Origin: Mycobacteriaceae bacterium
Lineage (GTDB): Bacteria; Actinomycetota; Actinomycetes; Mycobacteriales; Mycobacteriaceae
DNA: 63,024 nt
Direction of reading: 5' to 3'
NCBI GenBank assembly: GCA_019749805.1
Contig: JAIEPH010000013.1
Span: forward strand, 1-63,024
Every line of letters begins with the position of its first letter. Positions within the stretch are counted from its first letter, which is position 1. Below, in pieces: positions 27,822-37,240 of this stretch. The position numbers and the translations under genes are program-made. The notes under the pieces were generated by a model. That model was not told where the DNA came from. It ran no database searches and saw only the letters and a list, made by a program, of their open reading frames with translations.

Positions 27822-28665
27822 AGCCGGTCTGGGCGAACGTGTTGTAGCGCAACCGCATTGGCAGATGATCCCACAGCCAGTTCACCGGCCGGGTGCGCCA
27901 CAGCGCGGCGAAGCGCTGGTATCGACGTTCTTGGCGCTCACTCCACGGCAGTCCGAGCAGGTCCCTGGTCCGCGGCGGCATGCCGCCGGTGGTGAGGAAC
28001 GCGGCCACGGGGTTGAAGACGGGCGCGATCAACCGCCACAGCACCGGCGAAACCCCTTTGGGGCGCGGGAAGCCCTTCGTGACATAGCCGACGCCGTACT
28101 TGGCGGTCGGATGCGCGACGACGATCTCGTCGATCATCCGGTTCCAATACCGCTCGAACTCGTGGTAGTCGGCGGGCATCGGCCGCTCGCTCACGCCGTA
28201 GCGGCGATACCAAGTCTTGGACTCGAGGTAGATCTGTTCCTTTTCCGCACGGGTCAATCGCTTGACGAACGTGTCGGCGAAGTAGAGCACCTGCTCGACG
28301 AATGTCGCGTGCGCCCAGAAGTACGTGTCCGGATCCAGCGCGTGGTAGCGAGATCCGTCAGGCATCTCGCCCTTGATGTCGGTGTGGAAGTCGCGGACCC
28401 GGGTCCCCTCGTTGTCGTCGTCGGCACCGTAGACCGTCATGAAGATCGGTGGCAGCGACCGCTTGACGCGGGCTGCGGTGTCGGCGAAGAACACCGAGTG
28501 GTCCAGTACGCCCTGGCCGAGTTCGGCGAGCATGTTCTGCAGGACGGCGGGGCGGGGCCCGATCAGGTACATCCGATTGTCCCCGAAATACCGCCAGACC
28601 AGCGAGTCCGGACCCAATGGCAGGGCGTCGAGCGTCTGTTCGGCATTCTCGGCCAATTCGGTCAT
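27808..28665 (-). CDS. Oxygenase MpaB family protein (DUF2236)
   Basis: 285 residues of the DUF2236 family, which includes fungal MpaB oxygenase and rubber-oxygenase relatives. Marks are [39 protein letters not shown] (conserved His) and [13 protein letters not shown]. Residues that would ligate heme are not certain from the sequence alone. A WS/DGAT gene faces it and may be controlled by the same TetR, hinting at a lipid role. The ATG at 28665 is the natural start; the frame upstream continues through the operator and the facing gene. Confidence 0.83.
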   Translation of the reverse strand: MTELAENAEQTLDALPLGPDSLVWRYFGDNRMYLIGPRPAVLQNMLAELGQGVLDHSVFFADTAARVKRSLPPIFMTVYGADDDNEGTRVRDFHTDIKGEMPDGSRYHALDPDTYFWAHATFVEQVLYFADTFVKRLTRAEKEQIYLESKTWYRRYGVSERPMPADYHEFERYWNRMIDEIVVAHPTAKYGVGYVTKGFPRPKGVSPVLWRLIAPVFNPVAAFLTTGGMPPRTRDLLGLPWSERQERRYQRFAALWRTRPVNWLWDHLPMRLRYNTFAQTGYARG

Positions 28666-28677
28666 GTGGAACAGTGT

Positions 28678-28697
28678 TACAAATTTCGAACTTTGTA
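28678..28697. promoter_or_regulatory. Probable TetR operator (18/20 palindrome)
   Basis: TACAAATTTCGAACTTTGTA is symmetric at 18 of 20 positions, with TACAAA/TTTGTA arms and a TTCGAA centre. It lies 13 nt before the MpaB-like start and 92 nt before the WS/DGAT start, in an AT-rich patch of an otherwise GC-rich region. The adjacent TetR gene is the obvious partner. On the minus strand AACACT, 7 nt before the ATG, could be a -10 beside it. Confidence 0.75.
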
Positions 28698-28788
28698 CCA
28701 ACAGCTGCGGGTGTGACGCCTGTCGCACTTGAATGCGGCCGCAGGCATATCGTCGGAAGTCTCTGCTCTCAACAATCAAGGAGCGCCG

Positions 28789-30189
28789 GTGGCGAAGCGT
28801 CTGAGTCCGCAGGACATGATCTTCCTGTACGGCGAAACACCCAGCTCGATGATGCACGTCGCCGCGCTGATGCCATTCACCCCGCCGACCGACGCGCCGG
28901 CCAACTATCTGCGCCAGATGTTCGAGGACACCCGACACCTCGAAGTCGTCGAACCCTGGAATCTCAAGCTGTCCCATCCGCGCATGCTGTTTCGGCCGGA
29001 CCAGTCGTGGGTCGTAGACGACAAGTTCGACATCGACTACCACGTCCGCCGGTCGGCGCTCGCGAGTCCCGGCGACGAGCGCGAACTGGGCATCCTGGTC
29101 TCCCGGCTGCACAGCCAGAACATCGACTTCACCCGGCCGCCGTGGGAACTGCACTTCATCGAAGGGCTCGAGGGCGGGAGGTTCGCCATCTACATGAAGA
29201 TCCACCACTCGCTGGTGGACGGTTACACCGGGAACAAGATCCTCGAGCGAAGCATGTCGACCAACCCGAAGCTGCGGGATCAGCCGCTGTTCTTCAACGT
29301 CGGCCCGCCGTCGAAGACACGCTCGAAAGCCTCATCGCCGCCCCGCAATCCCATAGTGAGCCTGGTCGGCGGCTTGCTCGGCGGCGCCGTTGGCGGCGCG
29401 CAATCGGTTGTCAACGTCGGAAAGGCGTTGTACAACACTCAAATCCGCACCGATGACGGGTATGGGCAGATAACCAACTCCTTCCAGGCCCCGCATTCGA
29501 TCCTGAACAAGCACATCAGTCGCAATCGCCGGTTCGCCACGCAGGTCTACCCGTTCGAGCGCCTCAAGAGCATCGGCAGCAAGCACGACGCCACCGTCAA
29601 CGATGTCGCGCTCACGATCATCGGCGGGGGACTCCGCGCGTTTCTCGATCAACTCGGGGAATTGCCCGCCAAACCCTTGGTCGCATTTCTGCCGGTCAAC
29701 ATCCGACCGAAGGACGACGTCGGCGGTGGTAACGCGGTGGGGACGATTTTGACCACGATGGGCACCGACATCGAAGACCCGGTCGAAAGGCTGCACGCGA
29801 TCACCGCGTCGACGCGGGCGGCGAAGGGTCAACTGCAGAACATGTCACAGGCCGAGGTGCTGGCCTACACCGCGGCGTTGATGGCGCCGACGGCATTCCA
29901 GCTCGCCAGCGCCATGACGGGCGTCAGGGGACCGTTGCCCTTCACATTCAACCTGTGCGTCAGCAACGTTCCCGGGCCGCGAGAAACCTTGTATCTCAAC
30001 GGAAGTCGTCTGGAAGCCACCTATCCGGTTTCGATTCCGATGCACGGGATGGCGCTCAACATCACACTGGAGAGCTACGCCGACACCCTCAACTTCGGAT
30101 TCATCGGATGCCGGGACGCGCTGCCACACCTGCAGCGCCTCGCGGTGTACACCGGTGACGCGCTTGACGAATTGGACAAGCTGGCCTGA
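28789..30189 (+). CDS. WS/DGAT family O-acyltransferase
   Basis: 466 residues of the wax ester synthase/diacylglycerol acyltransferase family. The catalytic motif is IHHSLVDGY (HHxxxDG, about 137-145); PLVAFLPVNIRPKDD and NLCVSNVPGP are the C-terminal family marks. The enzyme joins an acyl-CoA to an alcohol or diacylglycerol for storage lipid. AAGGAG lies 6-8 nt before the GTG at 28789. A longer frame to 28729 lacks this site. It is divergent from MpaB-TetR with a shared operator. Confidence 0.92.
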   Translation: MAKRLSPQDMIFLYGETPSSMMHVAALMPFTPPTDAPANYLRQMFEDTRHLEVVEPWNLKLSHPRMLFRPDQSWVVDDKFDIDYHVRRSALASPGDERELGILVSRLHSQNIDFTRPPWELHFIEGLEGGRFAIYMKIHHSLVDGYTGNKILERSMSTNPKLRDQPLFFNVGPPSKTRSKASSPPRNPIVSLVGGLLGGAVGGAQSVVNVGKALYNTQIRTDDGYGQITNSFQAPHSILNKHISRNRRFATQVYPFERLKSIGSKHDATVNDVALTIIGGGLRAFLDQLGELPAKPLVAFLPVNIRPKDDVGGGNAVGTILTTMGTDIEDPVERLHAITASTRAAKGQLQNMSQAEVLAYTAALMAPTAFQLASAMTGVRGPLPFTFNLCVSNVPGPRETLYLNGSRLEATYPVSIPMHGMALNITLESYADTLNFGFIGCRDALPHLQRLAVYTGDALDELDKLA

Positions 30190-30203
30190 GCGAATGCCGC
30201 TCG

Positions 30204-30473
30204 TCACGCGGACACTGCAGCTGCACTCTCGACTCGCGCGCGATTGACGCGTCGCCACCCCGCGACCCCCAGCACGGCAAGCACGCCTGCGACGGTCGCC
30301 AGCAGCAGAGCCAAACTCAGCAGGGGCGCACTGTAAACCGACGACGTGGTCATCGGCTCACCCTCGATGATCGGGGGTACTTCGACCGTCGTGACCGCGG
30401 CCAGCCAGCTCAGCACACAGCCGACGGCCGCAGCCGCTGCGAGCACCAGTTGGATGACAGCGCGGCCCTTCAC
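30204..30473 (-). CDS. Small membrane protein with two helices
   Basis: 89 residues: a helix at about 5-25 (VIQLVLAAAAAVGCVLSWLA), an outer loop with TTVEVPPIIEGEPMTT, and a second helix at about 52-75, then a basic end. Rv0513 of M. tuberculosis, near its heme genes, is a membrane protein of similar kind, but I do not claim orthology firmly. The GTG overlaps the DUF3093 stop as GTGA. It is the last gene of the hem operon. Confidence 0.78.
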   Translation of the reverse strand: MKGRAVIQLVLAAAAAVGCVLSWLAAVTTVEVPPIIEGEPMTTSSVYSAPLLSLALLLATVAGVLAVLGVAGWRRVNRARVESAAAVSA

Positions 30474-30961
30474 GAAGCCGGCTCCGGCGGGATGCGTTCC
30501 TCGACCAGTCGGATCAGTTCGGTCCGCAACCGCTGATGCTTGCGTGCCCATGCCTGCGCACTGCGGTCGTTGGTCAGCTTGAGGCCGATGCCCTTACGTC
30601 CACGTGGCACCCCGGTGAGTTCACCGAGTGCACGCGCCGACTGCCATTTCGGCGTTTCAGCACCGGTGGCCTCGGGATATATCCGAACGATCTCGTCGAT
30701 GCTGATGCGTTCTTCGCCCTGTCGCAGATGATCCGGTGTCAGTTCCACCGAGGTGTGGATCCGGGCCGCCTTGATCTGAATCCACAAAAACCCGGTCACG
30801 AGGACGAAGAAGATGCCCGGCACCACCCATTGAATGCCTAACCCGGCCGAAAGCTGGATCAGCGCCATGGAGATGCCCGCGACGGGGCCGGCCAGGATCC
30901 ACCACCACGTGGCACCCGGCTCGTAGAACAGGATCTGGGGCGGCGAACTGGTGTCCGTCAC
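30470..30961 (-). CDS. DUF3093 family membrane protein
   Basis: 163 residues with two membrane helices (about 16-36 and 40-62; WWWILAGPVAGISMALIQ) and a cytoplasmic beta-rich domain containing VELTPDHLRQGEERISIDEI and GIGLKLTNDRSAQAWA, the pattern of DUF3093. Function unknown. The GTG overlaps the preceding stop by 4 nt, and so does its own stop with the next gene, which places it firmly in the hem operon. Confidence 0.82.
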   Translation of the reverse strand: MTDTSSPPQILFYEPGATWWWILAGPVAGISMALIQLSAGLGIQWVVPGIFFVLVTGFLWIQIKAARIHTSVELTPDHLRQGEERISIDEIVRIYPEATGAETPKWQSARALGELTGVPRGRKGIGLKLTNDRSAQAWARKHQRLRTELIRLVEERIPPEPAS

Positions 30962-31350
30962 GTGGGCTCGTCTTTCTGGTCTAGTGCGAACCACTCCAGC
31001 GCGGGTGGCCGCATCATCAGGACAGCGCCGACCATGGTCAGAATCATCATGAGCAACCAGATCGGACCGCGACTGTACAGCGCAAAGAGCGCGAGAACCA
31101 CCACAACCGCCAGCGACAGCGCGATGGCCGCGCGCCGGAACCGCTCGTCGCCCAGGCGGGCCCGGCCGGCCAGAAATCCCAGGCCAAGACCCGAGGCGGC
31201 CAACAGCGCCCCCATCCCGCGGAACAGCGAGGGGATGGCGTCCGGCGAGAATGCGAGCAGTAGCCCGAACGCCACCAGCAGCACCGCGGCGGCCGCCCAG
31301 CACCAGAACCCGGCGGACACGACGCGCGGGCGCAACTGTTGAGCTGTCAT
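30958..31350 (-). CDS. Four-helix membrane protein
   Basis: 130 residues with four predicted membrane helices (about 12-33, 40-60, 71-90 and 94-112) and a short polar tail, LEWFALDQKDEPT. I do not recognise a family. The ATG lies 20 nt after the preceding stop; the GTGA overlap at its end couples it to DUF3093. Confidence 0.78.
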   Translation of the reverse strand: MTAQQLRPRVVSAGFWCWAAAAVLLVAFGLLLAFSPDAIPSLFRGMGALLAASGLGLGFLAGRARLGDERFRRAAIALSLAVVVVLALFALYSRGPIWLLMMILTMVGAVLMMRPPALEWFALDQKDEPT

Positions 31351-31370
31351 GGTCGGGCCAGCGTAACGCT

Positions 31371-31787
31371 TCACCGCGTGAAGAACGCGTGGGCGTCTTT
31401 GCGGTGCAACAGGAACACCCCGCCCGCGATCAGGACCGATCCCAGAATGCCGCAGACCGCGTAGACCATCGCCGCGACGGTGGGCCTGGTGACCGTGAAG
31501 AGGTTCGTCGCGACGTACACCACCGTCGCGACCCCACCGCCGGTCAGCACCGTGCGAGCCCATCGGTAGCCGTGGCGCATCAGAATCTGGAAGGTCAGCA
31601 CGACCGCTGCCAGCACGACGACGAAAAGTATCGACAGCACCAACACCGCAGTGGGCAACCGATCATTCGGGGTGGCCACCATGTCGATGATGTGGCCGAC
31701 CAACAGCAGCGGTAGGGACCCCACCCACAGCCAGAATCCGGTGTCGACGTCCACCGGCCGTCCGGAGGGCTCGACCGGCGGCGTCAC
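31371..31787 (-). CDS. Four-helix membrane protein after hemB
   Basis: 138 residues, with helices near 18-37, 45-68, 80-98 and 107-127. The N-terminus (MTPPVEPSGRPVDVDTGFW) is Pro-rich. No conserved catalytic motif is visible. The GTG overlaps the hemB stop as GTGA, so it is co-translated with hemB. A role in heme handling would be a guess from position only. Confidence 0.78.
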   Translation of the reverse strand: MTPPVEPSGRPVDVDTGFWLWVGSLPLLLVGHIIDMVATPNDRLPTAVLVLSILFVVVLAAVVLTFQILMRHGYRWARTVLTGGGVATVVYVATNLFTVTRPTVAAMVYAVCGILGSVLIAGGVFLLHRKDAHAFFTR

Positions 31788-32764
31788 GCCAGCCAGGCGG
31801 CGACGTCGGCCGCCCAGTACGTCAACACGATGTCGGCGCCGGCCCTGCGGATGCCGGTCAACGTCTCCAGTGCGACGGTCTGCGGGTCGATCCAGCCCTT
31901 CTCGGCAGCGGCGCAGATCATCGCGTATTCGCCGGAGACCTGGTAGGCGGCTACCGGCACCGGCGAGATGTCGGCGACCGCACGGACCACGTCGAGGTAG
32001 GCCATCGCGGGCTTGACCATCACGATGTCGGCTCCCTCGTCGATGTCGAGTGCCACCTCGTGCAGCGCTTCGCGGGCGTTGCCCGGCTCCTGCTGATAGG
32101 TGCGCCTGTCGCCTTCAAGGCTCGAGGACACCGCCTCACGGAACGGACCGTAGAAGCCCGAAGCGAATTTGGCAGCGTAGGCCAGGATCACGGTGTCGAT
32201 GTGGCCGGCCGCATCCAGACCAGCGCGGATGGCCGCCACCTGGCCATCCATCATGCCACTGGGGCTGACGACGTGTGCTCCTGAATCAGCCTGTGCCACA
32301 GCAAGTTCAACGTAGCGGTCGTTGGTCGCGTCGTTGTCGACCCTGCCGGTGGCGTCGAGGACACCACAGTGACCGTGGTCGGTGAACTCGTCGAGGCAGG
32401 TGTCGGCCATCAGCACCGTGTCCTCGCCGAGGTCCTTCGCCAGATCCCGCAGCGCGACGTTGAGGATGCCGTCCTCAGAAATCCCGACCGACCCGCCGCC
32501 GTCCTTGTCCTCGTCGCGCGGCACACCGAACAGCATCAGACCGCCCACGCCCGCGGCGACCGCCTCTGCGGCGGCGCGGCGTAACGAGTCACGGGTGTGC
32601 TGTACGACGCCGGGCATGGAAGAGATGGGCCGCGATTCCGAAATCCCGTCGGCGACGAACATCGGCAGCACCAAATGCCTTGGCTCCAGCGAGGTTTGCG
32701 CTACCAACCGACGCAATGCAGGTGTCGACCGAAGTCGACGCGGACGGTGACTTGGAAACGGCAT
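31784..32764 (-). CDS. hemB: Delta-aminolevulinic acid dehydratase (porphobilinogen synthase)
   Basis: 326 residues. The two active-site lysines lie in AYAAKFASGFYGPF and IVMVKPAMAYLD, and SPSGMMDGQ is conserved. The metal segment reads ADTCLDEFTDHGHCGVL, with Cys residues at the zinc-site region. It condenses two 5-aminolevulinates to porphobilinogen. AGAAGGTGG lies about 7 nt before the ATG at 32764. The frame upstream of it overlaps hemD and is not needed. Confidence 0.95.
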   Translation of the reverse strand: MPFPSHRPRRLRSTPALRRLVAQTSLEPRHLVLPMFVADGISESRPISSMPGVVQHTRDSLRRAAAEAVAAGVGGLMLFGVPRDEDKDGGGSVGISEDGILNVALRDLAKDLGEDTVLMADTCLDEFTDHGHCGVLDATGRVDNDATNDRYVELAVAQADSGAHVVSPSGMMDGQVAAIRAGLDAAGHIDTVILAYAAKFASGFYGPFREAVSSSLEGDRRTYQQEPGNAREALHEVALDIDEGADIVMVKPAMAYLDVVRAVADISPVPVAAYQVSGEYAMICAAAEKGWIDPQTVALETLTGIRRAGADIVLTYWAADVAAWLA

Positions 32765-32786
32765 GCAAGGCCACCTTCTGTTTACG

Positions 32787-34469
32787 TTAGCGGCGACGGC
32801 TCTTCTTACGCGGCGGGGGCAGCGCACCCTCGGCACGCAGTCGGGCCGCATGCTCGGCGAGCGCCTCAACCAGCGGACCGACCGCGGCGACCTCAGGCTG
32901 CACGTCCACGCGTAGGCCGAATTCCGCTGCGGTTTCGGCGGTCTTGGGCCCGATGCACGCCACGATCGTGCGTGCGTGCGGTTTGCCGGCGATGCCGACG
33001 AGGTTGCGCACCGTCGAGCTCGAGGTGAAGCACACTGCGTCGAAGCCACCGGTCTTGATCATCTCGCGCGTGTGCGCAGGCGGCGGCGCCGCACGCACCG
33101 TGCGGTACGCGGTGACATCCTCGATCTCCCAACCGCGTTCACGCAGACCTTCGGCCAGCGTCTCAGTGGCGATGTCGGCGCGCGGTAGCAGCACCCGGTT
33201 CACCGGATCGAAAACGTCATCGTAGGGCGGGAACTCGTCGAGCAAGCCGATTGACGACTGTTCACCGACAGGTACCAGCTCGGGGTTGATACCGAAAGCG
33301 CGCACCCGATCGGCGGTCGCCTGACCGACGCACGCGATCTTCACTCCGGAGAATGCGCGGGCATCGAGGCCGAACTCGTTGAACTTCTCCCACACCGCAC
33401 GCACCGCGTTGGTGGAGGTGAACACCACCCACTGGAACCGGCCGTCGACGAGACCCTTGACCGCACGCTCCATCTGCGCGGGGCTGCGCGGCGGCTCGAC
33501 GGCGATGGTCGGCACCTCGATCGGTAATGCGCCGTGGGACACCAGCTTTTCGCTCATCTCGCCGGCCTGGTCCTTGGTGCGCGGCACCAATACGGTCCAG
33601 CCGTACAGTGCGCGACTCTCCCACCAGTTCAGCTTGGCGCGGTTGGCGACGGTCTTGCCGATCGTGACCACCAGCGGCCCGGCAAACGGACCGGCGGACT
33701 CTGCACCGGCCAGCGTCGCCTTGTCCAACAGCCCGGCCAGCGTCGTCTCGACCGAACGCTGTTGGCACGTCGTGCCGTTCGCGGTGACCACGGTCTGGGT
33801 GTTCTCGGCAAGGCCGTACTCGATCAGCGTGCGCGCCGCATCGGGCAGGTGAGAAGCGGTGGCGTGCAAGATCAGTGGGCCCGGCGCAGCCGCCAGCGAC
33901 TCCCAGTCCACGTCGCCGCGGACGTCGGCGACGGTGTGCGCCGACCCCAGCGGCAGGCCCGCATACGTGGGCACCGCGGTGGTGTCGGGCAGTCCCGGCA
34001 CGATGTCGAAATCCAGGTGCGTCTTCGCCAGCGCCGTCACCTCGGTGATCACCGCATCCACCGAAAGTGGATCACCCGCCACCAGACGCACGACGTCGGC
34101 GCCGGTGCGCGATTCGGCCGCCAGCGTCTTGGCGACCTCGACCGGATCACCCAGCGCGGGCCGGATGTCGGGACCGCCTGGGCCCCCGCGCAAGTTGGGG
34201 AAAATCGTGGGTGCCGCATTCTCGGCTGCGTCGCCGTCGACGGGTGCCGGCGGATCGGCGGGTTCGGGGCCCGACGGCGGCGGCAGCTCAGATCCCGCGA
34301 GGGCGAGCACCGCTTCCGGCACGTCGGGGTCTGTGAACACCAGGGCGGCGTTGGCTAGCACCGTGCGGGCCCGCGTCGTCAGCAGACCCGGATCGCCCGG
34401 GCCCGAACCGACGAACGTGATGCGGCCCGGCTTCGGCTTACGCCCTCGCCCGCTCCCTTGGCCTGTCAT
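32787..34469 (-). CDS. hemD: Bifunctional uroporphyrinogen-III C-methyltransferase/uroporphyrinogen-III synthase
   Basis: 560 residues. The N-terminal half (about 15-265) is a SAM methyltransferase of the CobA/SUMT type, starting FVGSGPGDPGLLTTRA, with VRLVAGDPLSVDA and VPGLPDTTAVPTYAGLPL; a Pro-rich insert at about 60-95 is not usual. The C-terminal half (about 280-545) is the HemD synthase, with VVFTSTNAVRAVWE and DAVCFTSSSTVRNLV. It closes the tetrapyrrole ring and may also make precorrin-2 for sirohaem or B12. Rv0511 has the same fusion. The basic tail is PPPRKKSRRR. Confidence 0.93.
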   Translation of the reverse strand: MTGQGSGRGRKPKPGRITFVGSGPGDPGLLTTRARTVLANAALVFTDPDVPEAVLALAGSELPPPSGPEPADPPAPVDGDAAENAAPTIFPNLRGGPGGPDIRPALGDPVEVAKTLAAESRTGADVVRLVAGDPLSVDAVITEVTALAKTHLDFDIVPGLPDTTAVPTYAGLPLGSAHTVADVRGDVDWESLAAAPGPLILHATASHLPDAARTLIEYGLAENTQTVVTANGTTCQQRSVETTLAGLLDKATLAGAESAGPFAGPLVVTIGKTVANRAKLNWWESRALYGWTVLVPRTKDQAGEMSEKLVSHGALPIEVPTIAVEPPRSPAQMERAVKGLVDGRFQWVVFTSTNAVRAVWEKFNEFGLDARAFSGVKIACVGQATADRVRAFGINPELVPVGEQSSIGLLDEFPPYDDVFDPVNRVLLPRADIATETLAEGLRERGWEIEDVTAYRTVRAAPPPAHTREMIKTGGFDAVCFTSSSTVRNLVGIAGKPHARTIVACIGPKTAETAAEFGLRVDVQPEVAAVGPLVEALAEHAARLRAEGALPPPRKKSRRR

Positions 34470-34499
34470 CTATCACTCACCTCGATGCTTGTCGCAGCT

Positions 34500-35441
34500 C
34501 TAGCTACTGCCGTCGCGTTCCGCCATGAGCTCGCGCGCCCCCAGCTCGAACAACTCCTCGGCCACCGAGAGCCCCAGCTCCCGTGCCCGATCGGTAGTCC
34601 CTACCGCGGACGCACGGATCACGTCGGATCCGTCCAGCGTCGCCACGCAACCGCGCAACGACACCTCTTCGAAGACCCGGCCGTCCTCGTCGATGGACTC
34701 GACCACCTCGGCGATCGCACCCACCGGCGCGGAACAACCCGCCTCCAGTGCGGCGAGCAGGGCCCGCTCCGCCGTGACCGCTGCGCGGGTGTCGGCGTCG
34801 TCCAACTCCGACAGCAGCGCGGCGAGCTCGGTGTCGCCTGCGCGGCACTCGACCGCGAGGGCACCCTGAGCCGGCGCTGGCAACATCTGCACCGGTTCCA
34901 GAGTCTCGGTGACATCAGCCAGTCGTCCGATGCGGGCCAGACCCGCCCGGGCGACGACGATGCCGTCGAGGTCACCATTGCTTACCCTGTTCAACCTGGT
35001 GTCAAGGTTGCCTCTTAGGGGGCGGATTTCCAAACCGAGACCCAATGCTCTAAGCTGCGCGGCCCGTCGCGGGCTCGATGTGCCGATGACCGACCCGGCA
35101 GGCAACTCCCCCAGGACCAGGCCGTCGCGGGCCACCAGGGCGTCGCGAGCGTCCTCTCGCGGGGGTATCGCAGCGATCTTGAATCGTTCGTCGGGCGCGG
35201 TCGGCAAATCCTTGTAGGAGTGCACCGCCATGTCCACCCGGCCGTCGTGAATCGCCTCCCGCAGCGCCGCGGTGAACACGCCGATACCGATCTCGGCCAC
35301 CGGGGCGTCGGATCGATCGCCCTCGGTCGAGACGATGACCAACTCGGCGGCGTGGCCCCTGCCCTCGAGCGCGTCTTTGATGAGACCGGCCTGGGTCGTC
35401 GCCAACAGGCTGCCCCGGGTGCCTATCCGGATTACAGTCAA
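34500..35441 (-). CDS. hemC: Porphobilinogen deaminase (hydroxymethylbilane synthase)
   Basis: 313 residues. The dipyrromethane cofactor cysteine is in [10 protein letters not shown] (about 241), and [22 protein letters not shown] and [11 protein letters not shown] are the substrate-binding segments. It polymerises four porphobilinogens. The start is a TTG three bases after the hemA stop (TAG AGC TTG), so coupling is likely. Confidence 0.95.
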   Translation of the reverse strand: MTVIRIGTRGSLLATTQAGLIKDALEGRGHAAELVIVSTEGDRSDAPVAEIGIGVFTAALREAIHDGRVDMAVHSYKDLPTAPDERFKIAAIPPREDARDALVARDGLVLGELPAGSVIGTSSPRRAAQLRALGLGLEIRPLRGNLDTRLNRVSNGDLDGIVVARAGLARIGRLADVTETLEPVQMLPAPAQGALAVECRAGDTELAALLSELDDADTRAAVTAERALLAALEAGCSAPVGAIAEVVESIDEDGRVFEEVSLRGCVATLDGSDVIRASAVGTTDRARELGLSVAEELFELGARELMAERDGSS

Positions 35442-35444
35442 GCT

Positions 35445-36788
35445 CTACTCGGTCTTGTCGAGATCGGTTGCGATTAACGGTAATTCGCCCGCCGCGACAG
35501 CGTCGACAGCCTGCTGGTCGAGCTCGAAGAGCTCCCGCAGCGCTTCGGCGTAGCTGTCGCCGCCAGGGGCGCTGGCCAGCTGCTTGACCCGGACTGTCGG
35601 GGCATGCAGGAGCTTGTCGACGACCCGTCGCACCGTTTTGGCGACCTCGTCGCGGTGGGCCGCTTCGAGCCCCGGCAGCCGATTGTCCAGGCGCAACAGC
35701 TCGGCCTCGACCACGTCGGCGGCGCGCTGGCGCAGGGCAGTGACGGTCGGTGTGACCTCGGCCATCCGCTGGCCGGAGAGGTAATTGGCCACCTCGGCGG
35801 CGACAATGGTCCGGGCCGCCTCGGTGTCTGACGCCGCGGCGCGCGCCGACGGCTCGCGCTGGATCCTGTCCATGTCAACGACGTAGACGTCGGGAAGACC
35901 GGCGACGGCCGGGTCGACGTTGCGGGGCATGCCGAGGTCGCAGATCACCAGCTGTTTGGGCGTCTGACCGTGTGCGAGACCGCGGTGGACGTCGGCCAGC
36001 GACACCACCGGACGGACAGCGCCCGTGCAGCTCACGACGACGTCGGCGTCGGTCAACGTCGGCGTGAGGTGGTCGAACGGAAACGCGTCGGCCGTGACAC
36101 CGAGCTCACGGATCTTCTCCGCCAGCCGCTTCGCGCGCGGCAGCGAGCGGTTCACCACGTGAACACGCTCGACGCCCGCCTTCACCAGGTACTTCGCGGA
36201 CAGCGAACCCATCGAGCCCGCGCCGATGACAACGGCGCTGCGGCCCGCCAGCGAGCCGAGCTTGGCGTCGGCCATATCGAGCGCCACCGACACCACGGAT
36301 GCGCCCGCGGCGTCGATACCGGTTTCGGCGTGCACCCGCTTGCCGACGGAAAGGGCGCGCTGGGACAGTTCGTGCAGCGTGCGGCCCACGGTGTGGTTCG
36401 CCTCGGCGGTGGCGTAGGCCCGACGCACCTGCCCGAGCACCTGCTGCTCGCCGATCACCGCGGAATCCAGGCCACTGGCCACCGCGAACAGATGCTCGAC
36501 GGCTGCCTCGGCATAGCGCACGTAGGCGTATTTCGTGAGGTCGCCCAGGCCCATACCGGAGTGCTCCGAGAGCACCTGCCCGATCACTGACAGTCCGCCG
36601 TGGAAGGCCTCGACGACGGCGTAGACCTCGACCCGGTTGCAGGTCGACAGCACCATGGCCTCAGTCACCAGCGACGACTGCAGGACCTTCTCGACGATTT
36701 TGGCCTGTTCGGCCTCATCGGTGCTCAACTGCTCGAGGACAGACACCGGCGCGCTGCGATGCGAAACCCCGAAAAGCAGCACGCTCAC
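35445..36788 (-). CDS. hemA: Glutamyl-tRNA reductase
   Basis: 447 residues. The catalytic cysteine is in [12 protein letters not shown] (about 49), GVSHRSAPV is near the start, and the NADPH domain has [16 protein letters not shown] (about 185-200). It reduces glutamyl-tRNA to the semialdehyde used by HemL and is the first committed step of heme synthesis. The GTG at 36788 starts [11 protein letters not shown], as in other mycobacteria; the longer frame adds seven residues. The 147 bases upstream (36789-36935) must hold the hem operon promoter, but I see no clear element or regulator site. Confidence 0.95.
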   Translation of the reverse strand: MSVLLFGVSHRSAPVSVLEQLSTDEAEQAKIVEKVLQSSLVTEAMVLSTCNRVEVYAVVEAFHGGLSVIGQVLSEHSGMGLGDLTKYAYVRYAEAAVEHLFAVASGLDSAVIGEQQVLGQVRRAYATAEANHTVGRTLHELSQRALSVGKRVHAETGIDAAGASVVSVALDMADAKLGSLAGRSAVVIGAGSMGSLSAKYLVKAGVERVHVVNRSLPRAKRLAEKIRELGVTADAFPFDHLTPTLTDADVVVSCTGAVRPVVSLADVHRGLAHGQTPKQLVICDLGMPRNVDPAVAGLPDVYVVDMDRIQREPSARAAASDTEAARTIVAAEVANYLSGQRMAEVTPTVTALRQRAADVVEAELLRLDNRLPGLEAAHRDEVAKTVRRVVDKLLHAPTVRVKQLASAPGGDSYAEALRELFELDQQAVDAVAAGELPLIATDLDKTE

Positions 36789-36935
36789 GGCTTGTCCACC
36801 ACATCTCACCCCGTCGCTTCGCTCGCCCCAGGAACGTCATCCAAGGTAATCGTTGACCAGCGGCCTCACCAAATTATCGCCGTTGCCGAGATGGGACTTT
36901 CGACACGTCTGACGGCCGGAATCCGTACCGGAACC

Positions 36936-37202
36936 TTATTTCGGCGGCGGTATCCGGAGATCCGCCCGCAACCTGGGCTCATCGACTTCCCAGTAGCTGT
37001 GCTCGGCGCCGTCGAGCAACACCACCGGCAGCCGATCGCCGAACTCCGCCCGCAGCGCCGGGTCCCCATCGGCCGCAACGGTGTCGACGTCGGTGATCGT
37101 CAACGTGAAGCCCAGCTCGTCGGCCAGCTCCGCGAGCCGTGCCGCGGCCCCGGTGCAGATCGTGCAGCCGGCACGTGTGAGCAGTTCCACCCGTCTTCCC
37201 AT
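36936..37202 (-). CDS. Glutaredoxin-like protein (DUF836 type)
   Basis: 88 residues with a CTIC redox pair after the first strand (VELLTRAGCTICTGA, about 5-19), the cis-Pro region RLPVVLLDG and the C-terminal DEPRLRADL helix. This is the glutaredoxin 2-like/DUF836 group. It may be a mycothiol-linked or thioredoxin-like reductase; partner unknown. A GATACT 6 nt before the ATG suggests a leaderless start. It precedes hemA on the same strand, as Rv0508 does. Confidence 0.83.
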   Translation of the reverse strand: MGRRVELLTRAGCTICTGAAARLAELADELGFTLTITDVDTVAADGDPALRAEFGDRLPVVLLDGAEHSYWEVDEPRLRADLRIPPPK

Positions 37203-37240
37203 GGCGCAAGTATCTCCGCACGGTGACCTAGGCTGAATTC

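Noticed and set aside
27808..29208. A long open frame running from the MpaB-like gene through to 29208
   Set aside because: The part beyond 28665 crosses the operator and lies antisense to the WS/DGAT gene; it has no family features.
34182..34300. Pro/Gly-rich insert in hemD as a frameshift
   Set aside because: The frame stays open and both flanking domains are intact; it is a linker insert.
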